From JBLHKT01 sp043101615 (GTDB lineage Bacteria > Planctomycetota > Phycisphaerae > Phycisphaerales > UBA1924): DNA of 23,982 bases. The stretch covers positions 1 to 23,982 of the forward strand of contig JBICID010000035.1 of the NCBI GenBank assembly GCA_043101615.1. The letters are read 5' to 3'. Under the pieces are notes generated by a model, which had not been told where the DNA came from, ran no database searches, and was given only the letters and a program-made list of their open reading frames with translations. Shown piece after piece: positions 15,602 through 23,439 of the stretch. Both the position numbers and the translations under genes were made by a program. The first letter of the stretch is position 1; every line of letters starts with the position of its first letter.

Positions 15602-16203
15602 GCACGCGGGGCGACAGGCACGCGCTGCTCGTCATCGGGCTCGCTCTGACGGTCCCGGTGCTCGCCTGGTGGCGGTTCGTGGCGCCCGTACGCGAGTCCA
15701 GGGCGGCGGTGCAGATCCAGACCCGGGCTCTGCTCGACGAGCGGGAGGGGCTCCGGGCCGCGCAGGAGGGGCACTCCGTGGAGGGGTCCGAGCGTGTCCG
15801 GGCGGTCCGCGCGGTCCGGCTCGCGCTCGAGTCGCTGCCGGGCGCAACACCCGGCGCGTCCGAGGTGTACCGGCGGGTCGAGGACGCCGCGTCGCGGGCG
15901 GGGGTCCGGGTTGTGCGCATCGAGCCCGGGTCGGAATCCGATCCGAGGACCGGCGTCGGTCCGCTGGAGCTGATGAGCGTGGAGACGTCGCGCCGGTCGT
16001 ACCGGCTGGACTTCGAGAGCCCGGTCGTCGCGGTGCCGTTCTTCATCGGGCTCGTGCAGGAGATCGACGGGGCCGTCGAGATCCGGGAGACACGCCTGCA
16101 GGCTGTGCCCGGGCGTGCGGACCGGACCACCGGCACCCTCGTCTTCGAGCTGCTCGGCGTGCGCGCGGCGGACGCGCCCGCGGACGGGGAGGGCTCGCCA
16201 TGA
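15598..16203 (+). CDS. PilO/GspM-like inner-membrane protein
   Basis: A bitopic membrane protein of 201 residues. A short basic cytoplasmic start is followed by one membrane helix (about 9-27, 'LLVIGLALTVPVLAWWRF') and a coiled coil (about 33-60). A periplasmic ferredoxin-like domain covers about 85-190, with 'ASEVYRRVEDAASRAGVRVVRIEP' and 'FESPVVAVPFFIGLVQEIDG' as its two conserved blocks. This arrangement is that of PilO and GspM, which pair with PilN/GspL in the platform. The ATG overlaps the preceding stop (ATGA), and its own stop overlaps the next start the same way. The position straight after the PilM-PilN protein supports the assignment. Sequence similarity alone is weak, as is usual for this family. 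Confidence 0.78.
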   Translation: MSTRGDRHALLVIGLALTVPVLAWWRFVAPVRESRAAVQIQTRALLDEREGLRAAQEGHSVEGSERVRAVRAVRLALESLPGATPGASEVYRRVEDAASRAGVRVVRIEPGSESDPRTGVGPLELMSVETSRRSYRLDFESPVVAVPFFIGLVQEIDGAVEIRETRLQAVPGRADRTTGTLVFELLGVRAADAPADGEGSP

Positions 16204-16724
16204 GCAGACGACGCGCCTGGCTGGCGGGGGTGCTCCCGGTCGTCCCGCCGCTGCTGATCATCGCGGTCCGCTTTGTCGGGCACGCGCCGACCGGGGCGGG
16301 CGCGTTCCAGGGGCCCGGGGCCGGCGCCGAGGACGGGCTCGGTGAGCTCGCCCGGTTCGTGCCCGAGGAGGTGCACGATCCGCGTCTGCACCGAGCCTGG
16401 GAGTCCTCCCGGGAGCTCCTCGCGGGCGCGTGGAGGCGGCAGGAGGCCGACCCGGACCCGGACGCCCCGGTGGTCTCGCCCGCCGAGGACCCGGCGGCGC
16501 ACGCCGTACGCACACCCGCGTTCTCGCTCACAACGATCTTCGGAGACGGCGCGGGCGGGGGGAACGCCGGGGCGGTGCTCGACGGGCGGATCTACCGCGT
16601 CGGTGATCCGGTCGAGTCGGGCTGGGCGCTGGAGAGCGTGGACCGGGCGGGCCGGAGCGTCACCCTGCGTCATCGGACCGGCGCCGCGTGCACGATCCCG
16701 CTCAGCCGGCGCCGGCCGGAGTAG
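16200..16724 (+). CDS. PilP/GspC/GspB-like periplasmic clamp protein
   Basis: A protein of 174 residues that likely links the inner-membrane platform to an outer-membrane secretin. It has one N-terminal membrane helix (about 7-25, 'WLAGVLPVVPPLLIIAV') and a Gly/Ala/Asp/Pro-rich linker to about residue 105. A small C-terminal beta domain (107-168) contains 'AVLDGRIYRVGDPV' followed by 'LESVDRAGRSVTLRH' and 'CTIPLSR'. This resembles the homology-region fold of PilP, GspC and GspB, where an 'INGxxYxxGD' strand is followed by paired strands. It is translationally coupled to the PilO-like gene (ATGA). It is the last gene of the operon, and its TAG stop forms part of the tRNA promoter. No PDZ domain is present. 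Confidence 0.68.
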   Translation: MSRRRAWLAGVLPVVPPLLIIAVRFVGHAPTGAGAFQGPGAGAEDGLGELARFVPEEVHDPRLHRAWESSRELLAGAWRRQEADPDPDAPVVSPAEDPAAHAVRTPAFSLTTIFGDGAGGGNAGAVLDGRIYRVGDPVESGWALESVDRAGRSVTLRHRTGAACTIPLSRRRPE

Positions 16725-16751
16725 ACATCGGTCGTCAGACCGGGCTACGCT
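16722..16751 (+). promoter_or_regulatory. Sigma-70-type promoter of tRNA-Val
   Basis: The -35 box TAGACA (16722-16727, five of six consensus bases) is separated by 18 bp from the -10 box TACGCT (16746-16751). The tRNA begins 11 bases after the -10. The first three bases of the -35 box are the stop codon of the preceding gene. Confidence 0.6.
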
Positions 16752-16761
16752 ACACGCACGC

Positions 16762-16835
16762 GGGCGCATAGCTCAGTTGGCTAGAGCGCTGCCGTCACAT
16801 GGCAGAGGTCACAGGTTCGAGTCCTGTTGCGCCCA
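16762..16835 (+). tRNA. tRNA-Val (anticodon CAC)
   Basis: A complete 74-base cloverleaf can be drawn by hand. The acceptor stem GGGCGCA (16762-16768) pairs perfectly with TGCGCCC (16828-16834), with A16835 as the discriminator base. The D-stem is GCTC/GAGC, the anticodon stem CTGCC/GGCAG, and the T-stem ACAGG/CCTGT with loop TTCGAGT. The seven-base anticodon loop GTCACAT places CAC at positions 34-36 after T33, reading the valine codon GUG, a very common codon in this GC-rich genome. Position 32 is G, which is unusual. The 3' CCA is not encoded (ATT follows), so it must be added by the CCA-adding enzyme. Confidence 0.95.
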
Positions 16836-16878
16836 TTGGCCCGCGGGTCGGTCTGGCCGAAACAGAGCGGCGCGAATG

Positions 16879-16907
16879 AAAAAGGGCGGGCTCCTCGGAG
16901 CCCGCCC
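16879..16907 (-). terminator. Intrinsic terminator of the S8 peptidase gene
   Basis: A perfect 10-bp stem (GGGCGGGCTC with GAGCCCGCCC) closes a 4-base loop, and on the minus strand it is followed at once by TTTTT. It lies 41 bases after the stop of the minus-strand peptidase gene. The plus-strand side has no T run, so it serves the peptidase transcript rather than the tRNA. Confidence 0.88.
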
Positions 16908-16947
16908 CTGTCGTGCGCGGTCTGGGTGACGGGCCGTGCCCGACGGA

Positions 16948-19734
16948 TCAGCCGATTCCGATGATCTTCGGGTCGCCCGCGTCACGCCGGTTGCCCGGGT
17001 TGTTCGTGGGGGCGCAGGGGCCGGGCTGCCACAGCGTGTAGAACCCGAGCAGGTCGTCGTAGTCGACGAACCCGTCGTTGTTGAAGTCGGCCAGGAAGCT
17101 GCCGGCCAGGTAGGCCTCGATGAACTCCATGAGGTCGCGCGGTGTCACGTTGCCGTCGCCGTCCCAGTCGCCCGGGCAGCTCAGCGTGCCGATCTGGCAG
17201 AGGCCGTACGGCTCCTTGTTCGTCTCGACGCCCTTGATCCGCAGGCGGTAGCTCTCGAGGATCTTCTGCTCGTAGAAGGGCTCGACGCCGACCGACGTGC
17301 CGGGGGGGAAGAACGCGAACGCGTTGCCCAGGTCCGGGTCGCCCTGCACCGTCGGGCCGGTGTCCGGGGCCATGTCGGAGATCAGCAGCTGCCAATCGCC
17401 GCCCGAGTACTCGCCCCAGTGCTTCAGCGAGTTGAAGCGGTAGTCGTAGTAGGCGTAGTTCTGGCCGTCCACGACCGTGGTGGACGCGTCCACGCGGGCG
17501 ACCGCGAACGTGGAGTACGTGCCGGAGCCGCTCTGCAGTCCGATCATGAGGTCGCCGGCGCCGCCGCCCTGGATGCGGACGGTGAGCTCGACCTCCTCGA
17601 TGTAGATGTTGGGACGCACGCAGATCGGGGGCAGGGTCAGCGAGCCGACCTCGTCCACCGACTCGGACGGGGGCTCGGTCCCGAGATCGACGTACTCGGC
17701 CCCGGGGATCTCGCCCTCCTCGACCTCGATCGTGCTGCTGTCCAGGATGACCTGGGGCGGGGCGCCGCCGAAGCTCTCGGCGGCGCTGATGGCCTCCTCC
17801 GCGTCGATGATGCCGAACCCGTACTCGTCGCTGTGCACCTGGAAGCCGCTGTTGACCTGCCAGAGCGTGACGAGCGGGGCCGGGGCGCCGGCCCACTCGT
17901 TCAGGATCTCGACCGGGGAGTAGTAGGTGCCATCGGCGAGCTCTGTGAACGCGCCGGGGATGCGCGTCCAGTCGGACGTGCCCTGGAGGATCCACTTGAT
18001 GTCGCGGATCGACAGGCTCGGGTTGGCCTCGAGCATGAGTGCGATGATGCCGGTCGCGATCGGGGCCGCGGCGCTGGTGCCGTTGAACGAGGGCTGGTAC
18101 TCGTCGCCGATGCCGAAGGCGTCGTTGCCGTCCACGGCGTCGGCGGTGACGATGCCGCGCTCGCCGGACGCGCCGGAGCCGGGCGAGGCGATCTCGGCCT
18201 CGTTGTCGAATCCCTGCGAGTAGGCCGAGGCGACGACGTTGGTGCCGGTCGTGGAGTAGCCCGCGATGTCGTTGTCCTCGCCGACCGCGCCGATCGCGAG
18301 CACCTCGCTCCACTTGGCGGTGGCGCTGTACTCGGTCCGCCCGCCGACGCCGGTCCAGGCGCCGGTGAACGAGGTCGAGGCGAGGTCGGTCATGCCCAGG
18401 TCGGCCACCTCGCCCTGGTCGTCGATCTCGAGGAAGTTGTTGAAGTAGGGGGTGATGTTGGGGGCCCAGATGCCGTTGTTGCCCGCCGACATCACGTTGA
18501 TCACGCCGAAGTCCGTCGCCGAGCCGCGCAGGGCCCGCCCCGCGGGGGAGCCCTGGTAGGAGGGCGCGTCCGCGACCGAGTCGGCGTACGCGCCCAGCGC
18601 GCTCGCCGTGCCGAGCAGCGTGGGGAAGCCCCAGCTGTGGTTCTTGATCCGGATGACGTCGTTGCGCCACATGAATGCCTCGGCCTGGGCCAGCGAGGGG
18701 CCGTTGGTCAGGCCGACCAGCGTCGCGTCGTAGGCCACGCCCGCGGCGCCCTCGCCGTTGTCGTTCTCGGCTGCGATCAGCGCCGCCACCGCGTTCCCGT
18801 GACCGAACTCGATGTCCTGCGTGAACGGGTTGTAGAGCTGCGACAGCGACTGGTCGTGGTTGGGCAGCAGGTCGGGGTGCGACTGCATCGGCGCGAGCTG
18901 CTGGAACAGGTCGGCGACCTCGGGCGTGAATGCCTGGTAGGAGTAGTCGAACGCCTCGAGCACGCCCACGATCACGCCCTGCCCGGTGTAGCCCAGGTCG
19001 TAGGCGTCGATCAGGCCGTGGTCCTGCTGCCCGGGCACGAAGGCCTGCGGGTTGAGGCTGTTGTCGAAGAAGTAGGGGTAGGTGTTCGGCGAGAAGGGAT
19101 CGAAGAAGGGGTCGGTCGGCAGGTCCATCTGCACGCGTCGCGGGCTCTGGGAGACCTGCGCGTCGATCACGCGCGCGTCGGCCAGCAGCTTCTCGGCGCC
19201 CTCCATCGCCTGGCGGACGGTCGGGAAGTTCACCACGAACATCGTGGTGCTCTGCGCGACCGGGCGGACGTTGCGCTGGAGCCAGTTCTGGTTCCGCAGC
19301 AGCCCGGCCCCCGCCAGGGCCCCCTCCAGCGTCTGGCGGTCGGCGACCTCGACCACCACCTTGCTCTCGATGTCGTAGCGGTACGCGTCCTTGGCGGCGT
19401 TCAGCGCCGCGGCGTTGTGCGGGCCCTTGAGCCGGAACTGCGGGAGGCTGTCGACCCACTCGGGCATGCCGACGGCGCGATCCTGGTCCAAGCCGGTGAT
19501 GCGCAGGCGACGCGACGGCCCGCGTGAGGGCATCACGCGCGTCTCGCCCTCGCCCGCGCCGGGGCGGTCGCCCGGGCCGTCCCCGTTCCCGCCCTCCAGC
19601 TCGTTGATCTTCACCGGGGTGACCGGCTCGTCGGGGGCCGCGACGACGGTGCCGGCGACCAGCGCCAGCACCGCGCAACTGCTCAGCGACATCACGATCG
19701 ACCGGTCGCGGGACGGGATCAGTTCATGGGCCAT
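16948..19734 (-). CDS. Secreted S8 (kexin-like) serine peptidase with P domain and dockerin-type tail
   Basis: A large exported protein of 928 residues. The signal peptide spans about 1-33 (hydrophobic core 'SSCAVLALVAGTVVA'). A propeptide-like region follows to about 240. The subtilisin-like domain spans about 245-600: the kexin-like entry 'LGYTGQGVIVGVLEAF' (247-262), His312 in 'GHGNAVAALIAA', oxyanion Asn419 in 'SAGNNG' and Ser554 in 'NGTSAAAP'. The position of the catalytic Asp is taken by Glu260. A proprotein-convertase P domain (about 695-836) includes 'HWGEYSGGDWQLLISD'. The C-terminus carries two dockerin/EF-hand-like repeats, 'DWDGDGNVTPRDL' (856-868) and 'DFNNDGFVDYDDL' (883-895), flanked by Cys853 and Cys907. 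The ATG at 19734 has AGGAG eight bases upstream and gives a proper signal peptide; an upstream in-frame ATG would bury it. Substrate unknown. Confidence 0.9.
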   Translation of the reverse strand: MAHELIPSRDRSIVMSLSSCAVLALVAGTVVAAPDEPVTPVKINELEGGNGDGPGDRPGAGEGETRVMPSRGPSRRLRITGLDQDRAVGMPEWVDSLPQFRLKGPHNAAALNAAKDAYRYDIESKVVVEVADRQTLEGALAGAGLLRNQNWLQRNVRPVAQSTTMFVVNFPTVRQAMEGAEKLLADARVIDAQVSQSPRRVQMDLPTDPFFDPFSPNTYPYFFDNSLNPQAFVPGQQDHGLIDAYDLGYTGQGVIVGVLEAFDYSYQAFTPEVADLFQQLAPMQSHPDLLPNHDQSLSQLYNPFTQDIEFGHGNAVAALIAAENDNGEGAAGVAYDATLVGLTNGPSLAQAEAFMWRNDVIRIKNHSWGFPTLLGTASALGAYADSVADAPSYQGSPAGRALRGSATDFGVINVMSAGNNGIWAPNITPYFNNFLEIDDQGEVADLGMTDLASTSFTGAWTGVGGRTEYSATAKWSEVLAIGAVGEDNDIAGYSTTGTNVVASAYSQGFDNEAEIASPGSGASGERGIVTADAVDGNDAFGIGDEYQPSFNGTSAAAPIATGIIALMLEANPSLSIRDIKWILQGTSDWTRIPGAFTELADGTYYSPVEILNEWAGAPAPLVTLWQVNSGFQVHSDEYGFGIIDAEEAISAAESFGGAPPQVILDSSTIEVEEGEIPGAEYVDLGTEPPSESVDEVGSLTLPPICVRPNIYIEEVELTVRIQGGGAGDLMIGLQSGSGTYSTFAVARVDASTTVVDGQNYAYYDYRFNSLKHWGEYSGGDWQLLISDMAPDTGPTVQGDPDLGNAFAFFPPGTSVGVEPFYEQKILESYRLRIKGVETNKEPYGLCQIGTLSCPGDWDGDGNVTPRDLMEFIEAYLAGSFLADFNNDGFVDYDDLLGFYTLWQPGPCAPTNNPGNRRDAGDPKIIGIG

Positions 19735-19913
19735 CTGCACAACTCCTGTTTGCTGCTGTGGTACCCGGGGGGCGTGCCTCTCCGGGTCGTCATCGGCGTC
19801 CGTCGCCAGGCGGCCGGCCGATGGGGTGCGGGGGTCTCGTGACACTGTCTCCAGGATCCGAGACAACCGACTGTTCGGGTGTTCCGGTGGAGCGGTTCCT
19901 TGCTTCTCGGAAC

Positions 19914-19919
19914 AGTATA
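19914..19919 (-). promoter_or_regulatory. Putative -10 box of the S8 peptidase gene
   Basis: On the minus strand this reads TATACT, five of six consensus bases. It is about 180 bp upstream of the chosen start and just after the fumarase stop. No clear -35 box is seen at the right distance. It would give a 5' leader of about 170 bases. Confidence 0.4.
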
Positions 19920-19956
19920 GCGGGTCGGCCCGCGCTCAGGGCACCTGAACAGGGCG

Positions 19957-21408
19957 TCAATCCCGGCTCGGCTCGGTCATCGAGGAGGGGTCCAGCAGCC
20001 GGTTCAGTTCGGCCTCGTCGAGCACCCCGAGCGACCCGGCCACCTCACGAACCGTCCGGCCCTCCTCGTAGGCCTGATACGCCAGCCTGGCCGAGGCGTC
20101 GTACCCGATCGCGGGCACGAGGCTGGTGCACATCGCCAGCGAGCCCTCGATCAATTCGGCGCACCGCTCGCGGTCCGGCTCCAGGCCCTCGATCAGGCGG
20201 GTCCGCAGAATCGAGCACGATCCCGCCAGCAGCGTGATCGAGTCGAGCAGGTTCGCGCTCATCATCGGCATCGCCACGTTCAGGTCCAGGATCGACCCCA
20301 CGCCCCCCAGCCCGCCCGCCGTGATCGCCCCGTCGTTCCCGATCACTTGGCACGAGGCCATGATGACCGCCTCGCAGATCACCGGGTTGACCTTGCCCGG
20401 CATGATGCTCGAGCCCGGCTGCACCGCGGGCAGCCTGAGCTCCCCGATGCCGCAGCGCGGCCCGGAGCCCATCCATCGGATGTCGTTGGCGATCTTGGAC
20501 AGGCTCACCGCGATCGCCTTGAGCTCCCCGCTGGTCTCGACGACCGCGTCCTTGGCGTGCTGGGCCTCGAAGTGGTTGTCCGCCTCGCGGAACGGGAGGC
20601 CCAGGGTCTCGGACAGCCGGGCCGCGACGCGGGCACCGAACTCGGGGTGGGTGTTGATGCCGGTGCCGACGGCGGTGCCGCCTAGGGCCAGCTCGGAGAG
20701 CGCGGCCATGGCGCGGTCCAGCCGGTGCAGGGCGTGGTGCATCTGGCTGGCGTACCCGCTGAACTCCTGGCCGAGCCGGATGGGGGTCGCGTCCTGGAGA
20801 TGAGTCCGCCCGATCTTGATCACGTCGTCCCAGGCCCTGGCCTTGGCGTGCAGGGCGTCGGCCAGGTCGCGCACCGCCGGGCGGAGGCGCTCGTGGATCT
20901 CGCAGGCGGCGCTCAGGTGCATCGCGGTGGGGAAGGTGTCGTTGGAGGACTGCCCCATGTTGACGTGGTGGTTGGGGTGGACGCCGCCGCGTTCGAGGTA
21001 CTCGGGGTTCTTGCTCGAGCCGATCGGCTCGCCCAGGTCCAGGCAGACCAGGTTGGACACGACCTCGTTGACGTTCATGTTGGTGCTGGTGCCCGAGCCG
21101 GTCTGGAAGATATCGATCGGGAAGTGGGGTCCCAGCCCCCCGTGATCGGGCAGGCCGGCCTCGATCTTCGCGCACGCCGCGACGATCCGGTCGGCGCGCC
21201 CCCGGTCCAGCTTGCCGAGCTGCCGGTTGATCTCGGCGCAGGCCGCCTTCAGGCGGGCGTAGGCCACGATGACCGGGGCCGGCACCGGGCGCCCCGAGAC
21301 CGGGAAGTTGATCACGGCACGCTGGGTCGAGGCCCCGTACAGCACCGTGGCGGGCACCTCCATGGCGCCCATCGAGTCTTTCTCAACGCGTGTCTGGGTT
21401 TCCGACAT
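19957..21408 (-). CDS. fumC: Class II fumarate hydratase
   Basis: Fumarase C, which interconverts fumarate and L-malate in the citric acid cycle; cytoplasmic homotetramer, 483 residues, near the usual 460-470. The N-terminal 'RVEKDSMGAMEVPA' (7-20) matches the FumC start RxExDxxGxxxVP. Active-site segments are 'TGSGTSTNMN' (103-112), 'SSNDTFPT' (154-161), 'GRTHLQDATP' (200-209, with His203) and the signature loop 'GSSIMPGKVNP' (332-342). The ATG at 21408 has GGAG seven bases upstream; a longer upstream frame lacks family similarity. Aspartate ammonia-lyase shares these motifs and is the main alternative, but the N-terminus favours fumarase. A weak -10-like TACGAT (minus strand) covers 21444-21449. 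It lies divergent from the transglutaminase-fold gene. Confidence 0.92.
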   Translation of the reverse strand: MSETQTRVEKDSMGAMEVPATVLYGASTQRAVINFPVSGRPVPAPVIVAYARLKAACAEINRQLGKLDRGRADRIVAACAKIEAGLPDHGGLGPHFPIDIFQTGSGTSTNMNVNEVVSNLVCLDLGEPIGSSKNPEYLERGGVHPNHHVNMGQSSNDTFPTAMHLSAACEIHERLRPAVRDLADALHAKARAWDDVIKIGRTHLQDATPIRLGQEFSGYASQMHHALHRLDRAMAALSELALGGTAVGTGINTHPEFGARVAARLSETLGLPFREADNHFEAQHAKDAVVETSGELKAIAVSLSKIANDIRWMGSGPRCGIGELRLPAVQPGSSIMPGKVNPVICEAVIMASCQVIGNDGAITAGGLGGVGSILDLNVAMPMMSANLLDSITLLAGSCSILRTRLIEGLEPDRERCAELIEGSLAMCTSLVPAIGYDASARLAYQAYEEGRTVREVAGSLGVLDEAELNRLLDPSSMTEPSRD

Positions 21409-21508
21409 CAGTGGTCTCCGGGCGTGCAAGGATCCGACGACCGATCGTAGACGCCGGGAACCGCCCGGCGCCCGCCCCCGAACACTCCGAGAGCACCGGA
21501 GGCCAGCC

Positions 21509-22804
21509 ATGAACACACTCACCGCCCTCGCACTCTCGCTCGCACTGGCCGCCGTGGCGAACACCTCCGTCGCGCAGGACGACGAGAAGCTCCCGCAGCG
21601 GTCCAAGTTCCTGACCTACGAGCGTCCGCAGGACTGGCAGCTCATGAGCCGCTCCATCCTGGTCGCGGGGGAGTCGGCGTCGAACGTCGCCTACACCCGG
21701 GGCGGGCGCACCCAGCCCACCCGCACGCTCCAGCTCGACGAGTGGGAGTTCCAGGAGTTCGTCGCCATCACCCCCTTCGTGCTCCGGAGCGCCTCGAGCT
21801 TCTCCACCCTCGAGCCGGCGCAGGGCGCCGGCACGCCCAAGCCCACCGGCAAGATGACGCTGGCCGACCAGCCGGTCGAGCTCACGCCGACCATCATCGG
21901 CCCCTACCAGTCCCAGGCGCTCTACGCCCGCTGGGACTCGGGCCCCGGCGTCACGCGCCGCATGATCCTCGAGCAGACCACCCGCATGCGAAGCTTCGAG
22001 ACCGTGTTCGACGAGCGTGCCGCGATGCGGGTCCCCTGGCCCGGCGAGTGGCCCGAGGAGGCCCTGTCCACGCTGCTTCCGCAGCAGTACATCTCGCTGG
22101 ACGGCGAGGGCAACCAGTTCGACGCCTCGGACACGACCATCCCGGACCTGCTCAGGGCGTGGACCAACGACCAGGACCCCAAGTCCATACCCCCCGTTCA
22201 GCTCGCCAAGTGGCTCGCCGGCAAGGTGCAGGAGCACGTGAACGTGATCCGCCCGGGCATGACCACACGGCGCGACCTCGACCTCGAGCTCTCGGTCGCC
22301 TCCCCGGTCAAGAGCGGGCTGGACGTGCAGTCCGCCCCGGAGATCGCCCGCACCGGCAAGGGCTCGCCCCACGACCTGACCGTCCTGCTCACCGCCCTGT
22401 ACCGCGAGGCCGGGCTGCCCGCGCGCGTCGTCATCGGCTACCAGGAGAACGAGAAGAACGGCCGACGCGAGCTCAACGACGACGAGCGGGTCCGCTCCTG
22501 GGTCGAGTTCGCCCTCTACGACGAGGCCGACGACGAGCTCACCTGGGTCCCGGTCGACGTCGCACGCCTCCGCGAGAAGTCCAGCCGCATGTACCCGCTC
22601 GAGCAGCCATGGGAGTTCTTCGGCACCCACGACGAGCTCGACGACGTCATCCCCTACGCCTTCCACTTCCACCCGCCCACCGACGTGCGAAGCTTCGGAG
22701 CCCCCTCGATGTTCGGCATCACCATGGTGCCCGCCCCCCCGGTACGCGGCACCCAGTACATCGACTTCTTCCAGACCCGCCCGCCGGTGCGGGCCGGGGA
22801 CTGA
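21509..22804 (+). CDS. Exported transglutaminase-fold protein, probably non-catalytic
   Basis: A secreted protein of 431 residues. The signal peptide is clear ('MNTLTALALSLALAAVANTSVA' then QDDE, cleavage after Ala22). The first part has no motif I recognise. Residues 280-352 look like a transglutaminase-like core: 'GSPHDLTVLLTALYREAGLPARVVIGY' split around 285-311 matches GxCxDxAxLLxALLRxxGIPARVVxGY, then 'VRSWVEFALYD' (328-338) and 'TWVPVD' (345-350). The catalytic Cys position is occupied by Pro287 and the His of the HAW motif by Arg329 in 'RSW'; only Asp350 remains. It therefore looks like a pseudoenzyme, perhaps a binding or structural domain. The ATG has GGAGG six bases upstream. It is convergent with the adenylate kinase gene, 17 bp away. 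Function unknown. Confidence 0.78.
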   Translation: MNTLTALALSLALAAVANTSVAQDDEKLPQRSKFLTYERPQDWQLMSRSILVAGESASNVAYTRGGRTQPTRTLQLDEWEFQEFVAITPFVLRSASSFSTLEPAQGAGTPKPTGKMTLADQPVELTPTIIGPYQSQALYARWDSGPGVTRRMILEQTTRMRSFETVFDERAAMRVPWPGEWPEEALSTLLPQQYISLDGEGNQFDASDTTIPDLLRAWTNDQDPKSIPPVQLAKWLAGKVQEHVNVIRPGMTTRRDLDLELSVASPVKSGLDVQSAPEIARTGKGSPHDLTVLLTALYREAGLPARVVIGYQENEKNGRRELNDDERVRSWVEFALYDEADDELTWVPVDVARLREKSSRMYPLEQPWEFFGTHDELDDVIPYAFHFHPPTDVRSFGAPSMFGITMVPAPPVRGTQYIDFFQTRPPVRAGD

Positions 22805-22821
22805 GCGGACCGGGCGACCGC

Positions 22822-23439
22822 CTACTCCAGCGAGTTGCTGAAGTGCGTCTCCTGCACCGGCACCAGCACCTCGAGCACGTGCTGCAGCACGCTGCCGGGC
22901 GAGCCCAGCGCGTTCACTTCCTTGATGATGTCGTCGGGGTAGTGGTCCAGCACGGGCTGGGTCTCCTGCTTGTAGACCTCCCAGCGACGCCGGATCACCT
23001 CCTCCTTCGCGTCGTCCGCACGGTTCTCCTTCAGGGCCCGGCGCTGCAGACGCTCGACCATCTTCTCCTCGTCGTTGCACACCAGGTGGATCACCTCCAG
23101 CACCTCGATGTACTCCTCCATCAGCCGGGCCTGGTTCACGTTCCGGGGGATCCCGTCGAGCACCAGCAGGTCGTCGTGCGGCTTGTACAGGCTCAGGATG
23201 GTCTGGGCGTGGATGTTCTCGGCCCACATCTTCACCGTCACCTCGTCGGGCACCAGCTCGCCGCGCGAGGAGTACTCGCGGAAGGTCCGCCCCAGCTTCG
23301 AGTTGATGTCGATGGTGCGGAAGACCTCGCCGCACGAGAGGTGATAGAACCCGGGGATCTGCCCGAGGATCTTGCCCTGCGTGCCCTTGCCCGCGCCGGG
23401 GGCGCCGAACAGCAGAACGGTCTGGTACTTCTTGCCCAT
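22822..23439 (-). CDS. adk: Adenylate kinase / nucleoside monophosphate kinase
   Basis: A cytoplasmic kinase of 205 residues that transfers phosphate between ATP and AMP. The P-loop 'GAPGAGKGT' is at 12-20, the NMP-binding part 'LSCGEVFR' at 34-41 and the family motif 'DGIPRN' at 95-100 (usually DGFPRT). The 'RADDAKEEVIRRRWEVYKQET' region (140-160) matches the conserved RxDD...R...Y...T of adenylate kinases. The LID segment (about 125-140) is short and has no zinc cysteines, so this is a short-type enzyme. The ATG at 23439 has AGGAG five to six bases upstream. The C-terminal 25 residues are not conserved in pattern. The family is secure; substrate preference for AMP over other NMPs is the common case but not proven by the sequence, and the Ile/Asn changes in the DGFPRT motif are worth noting. 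Confidence 0.88.
   Translation of the reverse strand: MGKKYQTVLLFGAPGAGKGTQGKILGQIPGFYHLSCGEVFRTIDINSKLGRTFREYSSRGELVPDEVTVKMWAENIHAQTILSLYKPHDDLLVLDGIPRNVNQARLMEEYIEVLEVIHLVCNDEEKMVERLQRRALKENRADDAKEEVIRRRWEVYKQETQPVLDHYPDDIIKEVNALGSPGSVLQHVLEVLVPVQETHFSNSLE

Noticed and set aside
16936..19527. A very long plus-strand open frame (863 codons) opposite the S8 peptidase gene
   Set aside because: Its translation is a low-complexity Val/Gly/Arg/Asp-rich string with no motif, an expected mirror of GC-rich coding DNA. The opposite strand has a signal peptide, catalytic motifs and domain tail.
19735..19866. N-terminal extension of the S8 peptidase to an upstream ATG
   Set aside because: The extension would bury the signal peptide; the ATG at 19734 has a good AGGAG site and a standard signal sequence.
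21409..21606. N-terminal extension of the fumarase gene
   Set aside because: The added residues lack family similarity and overlap the divergent gene; the ATG at 21408 has a ribosome site and gives the canonical FumC start.
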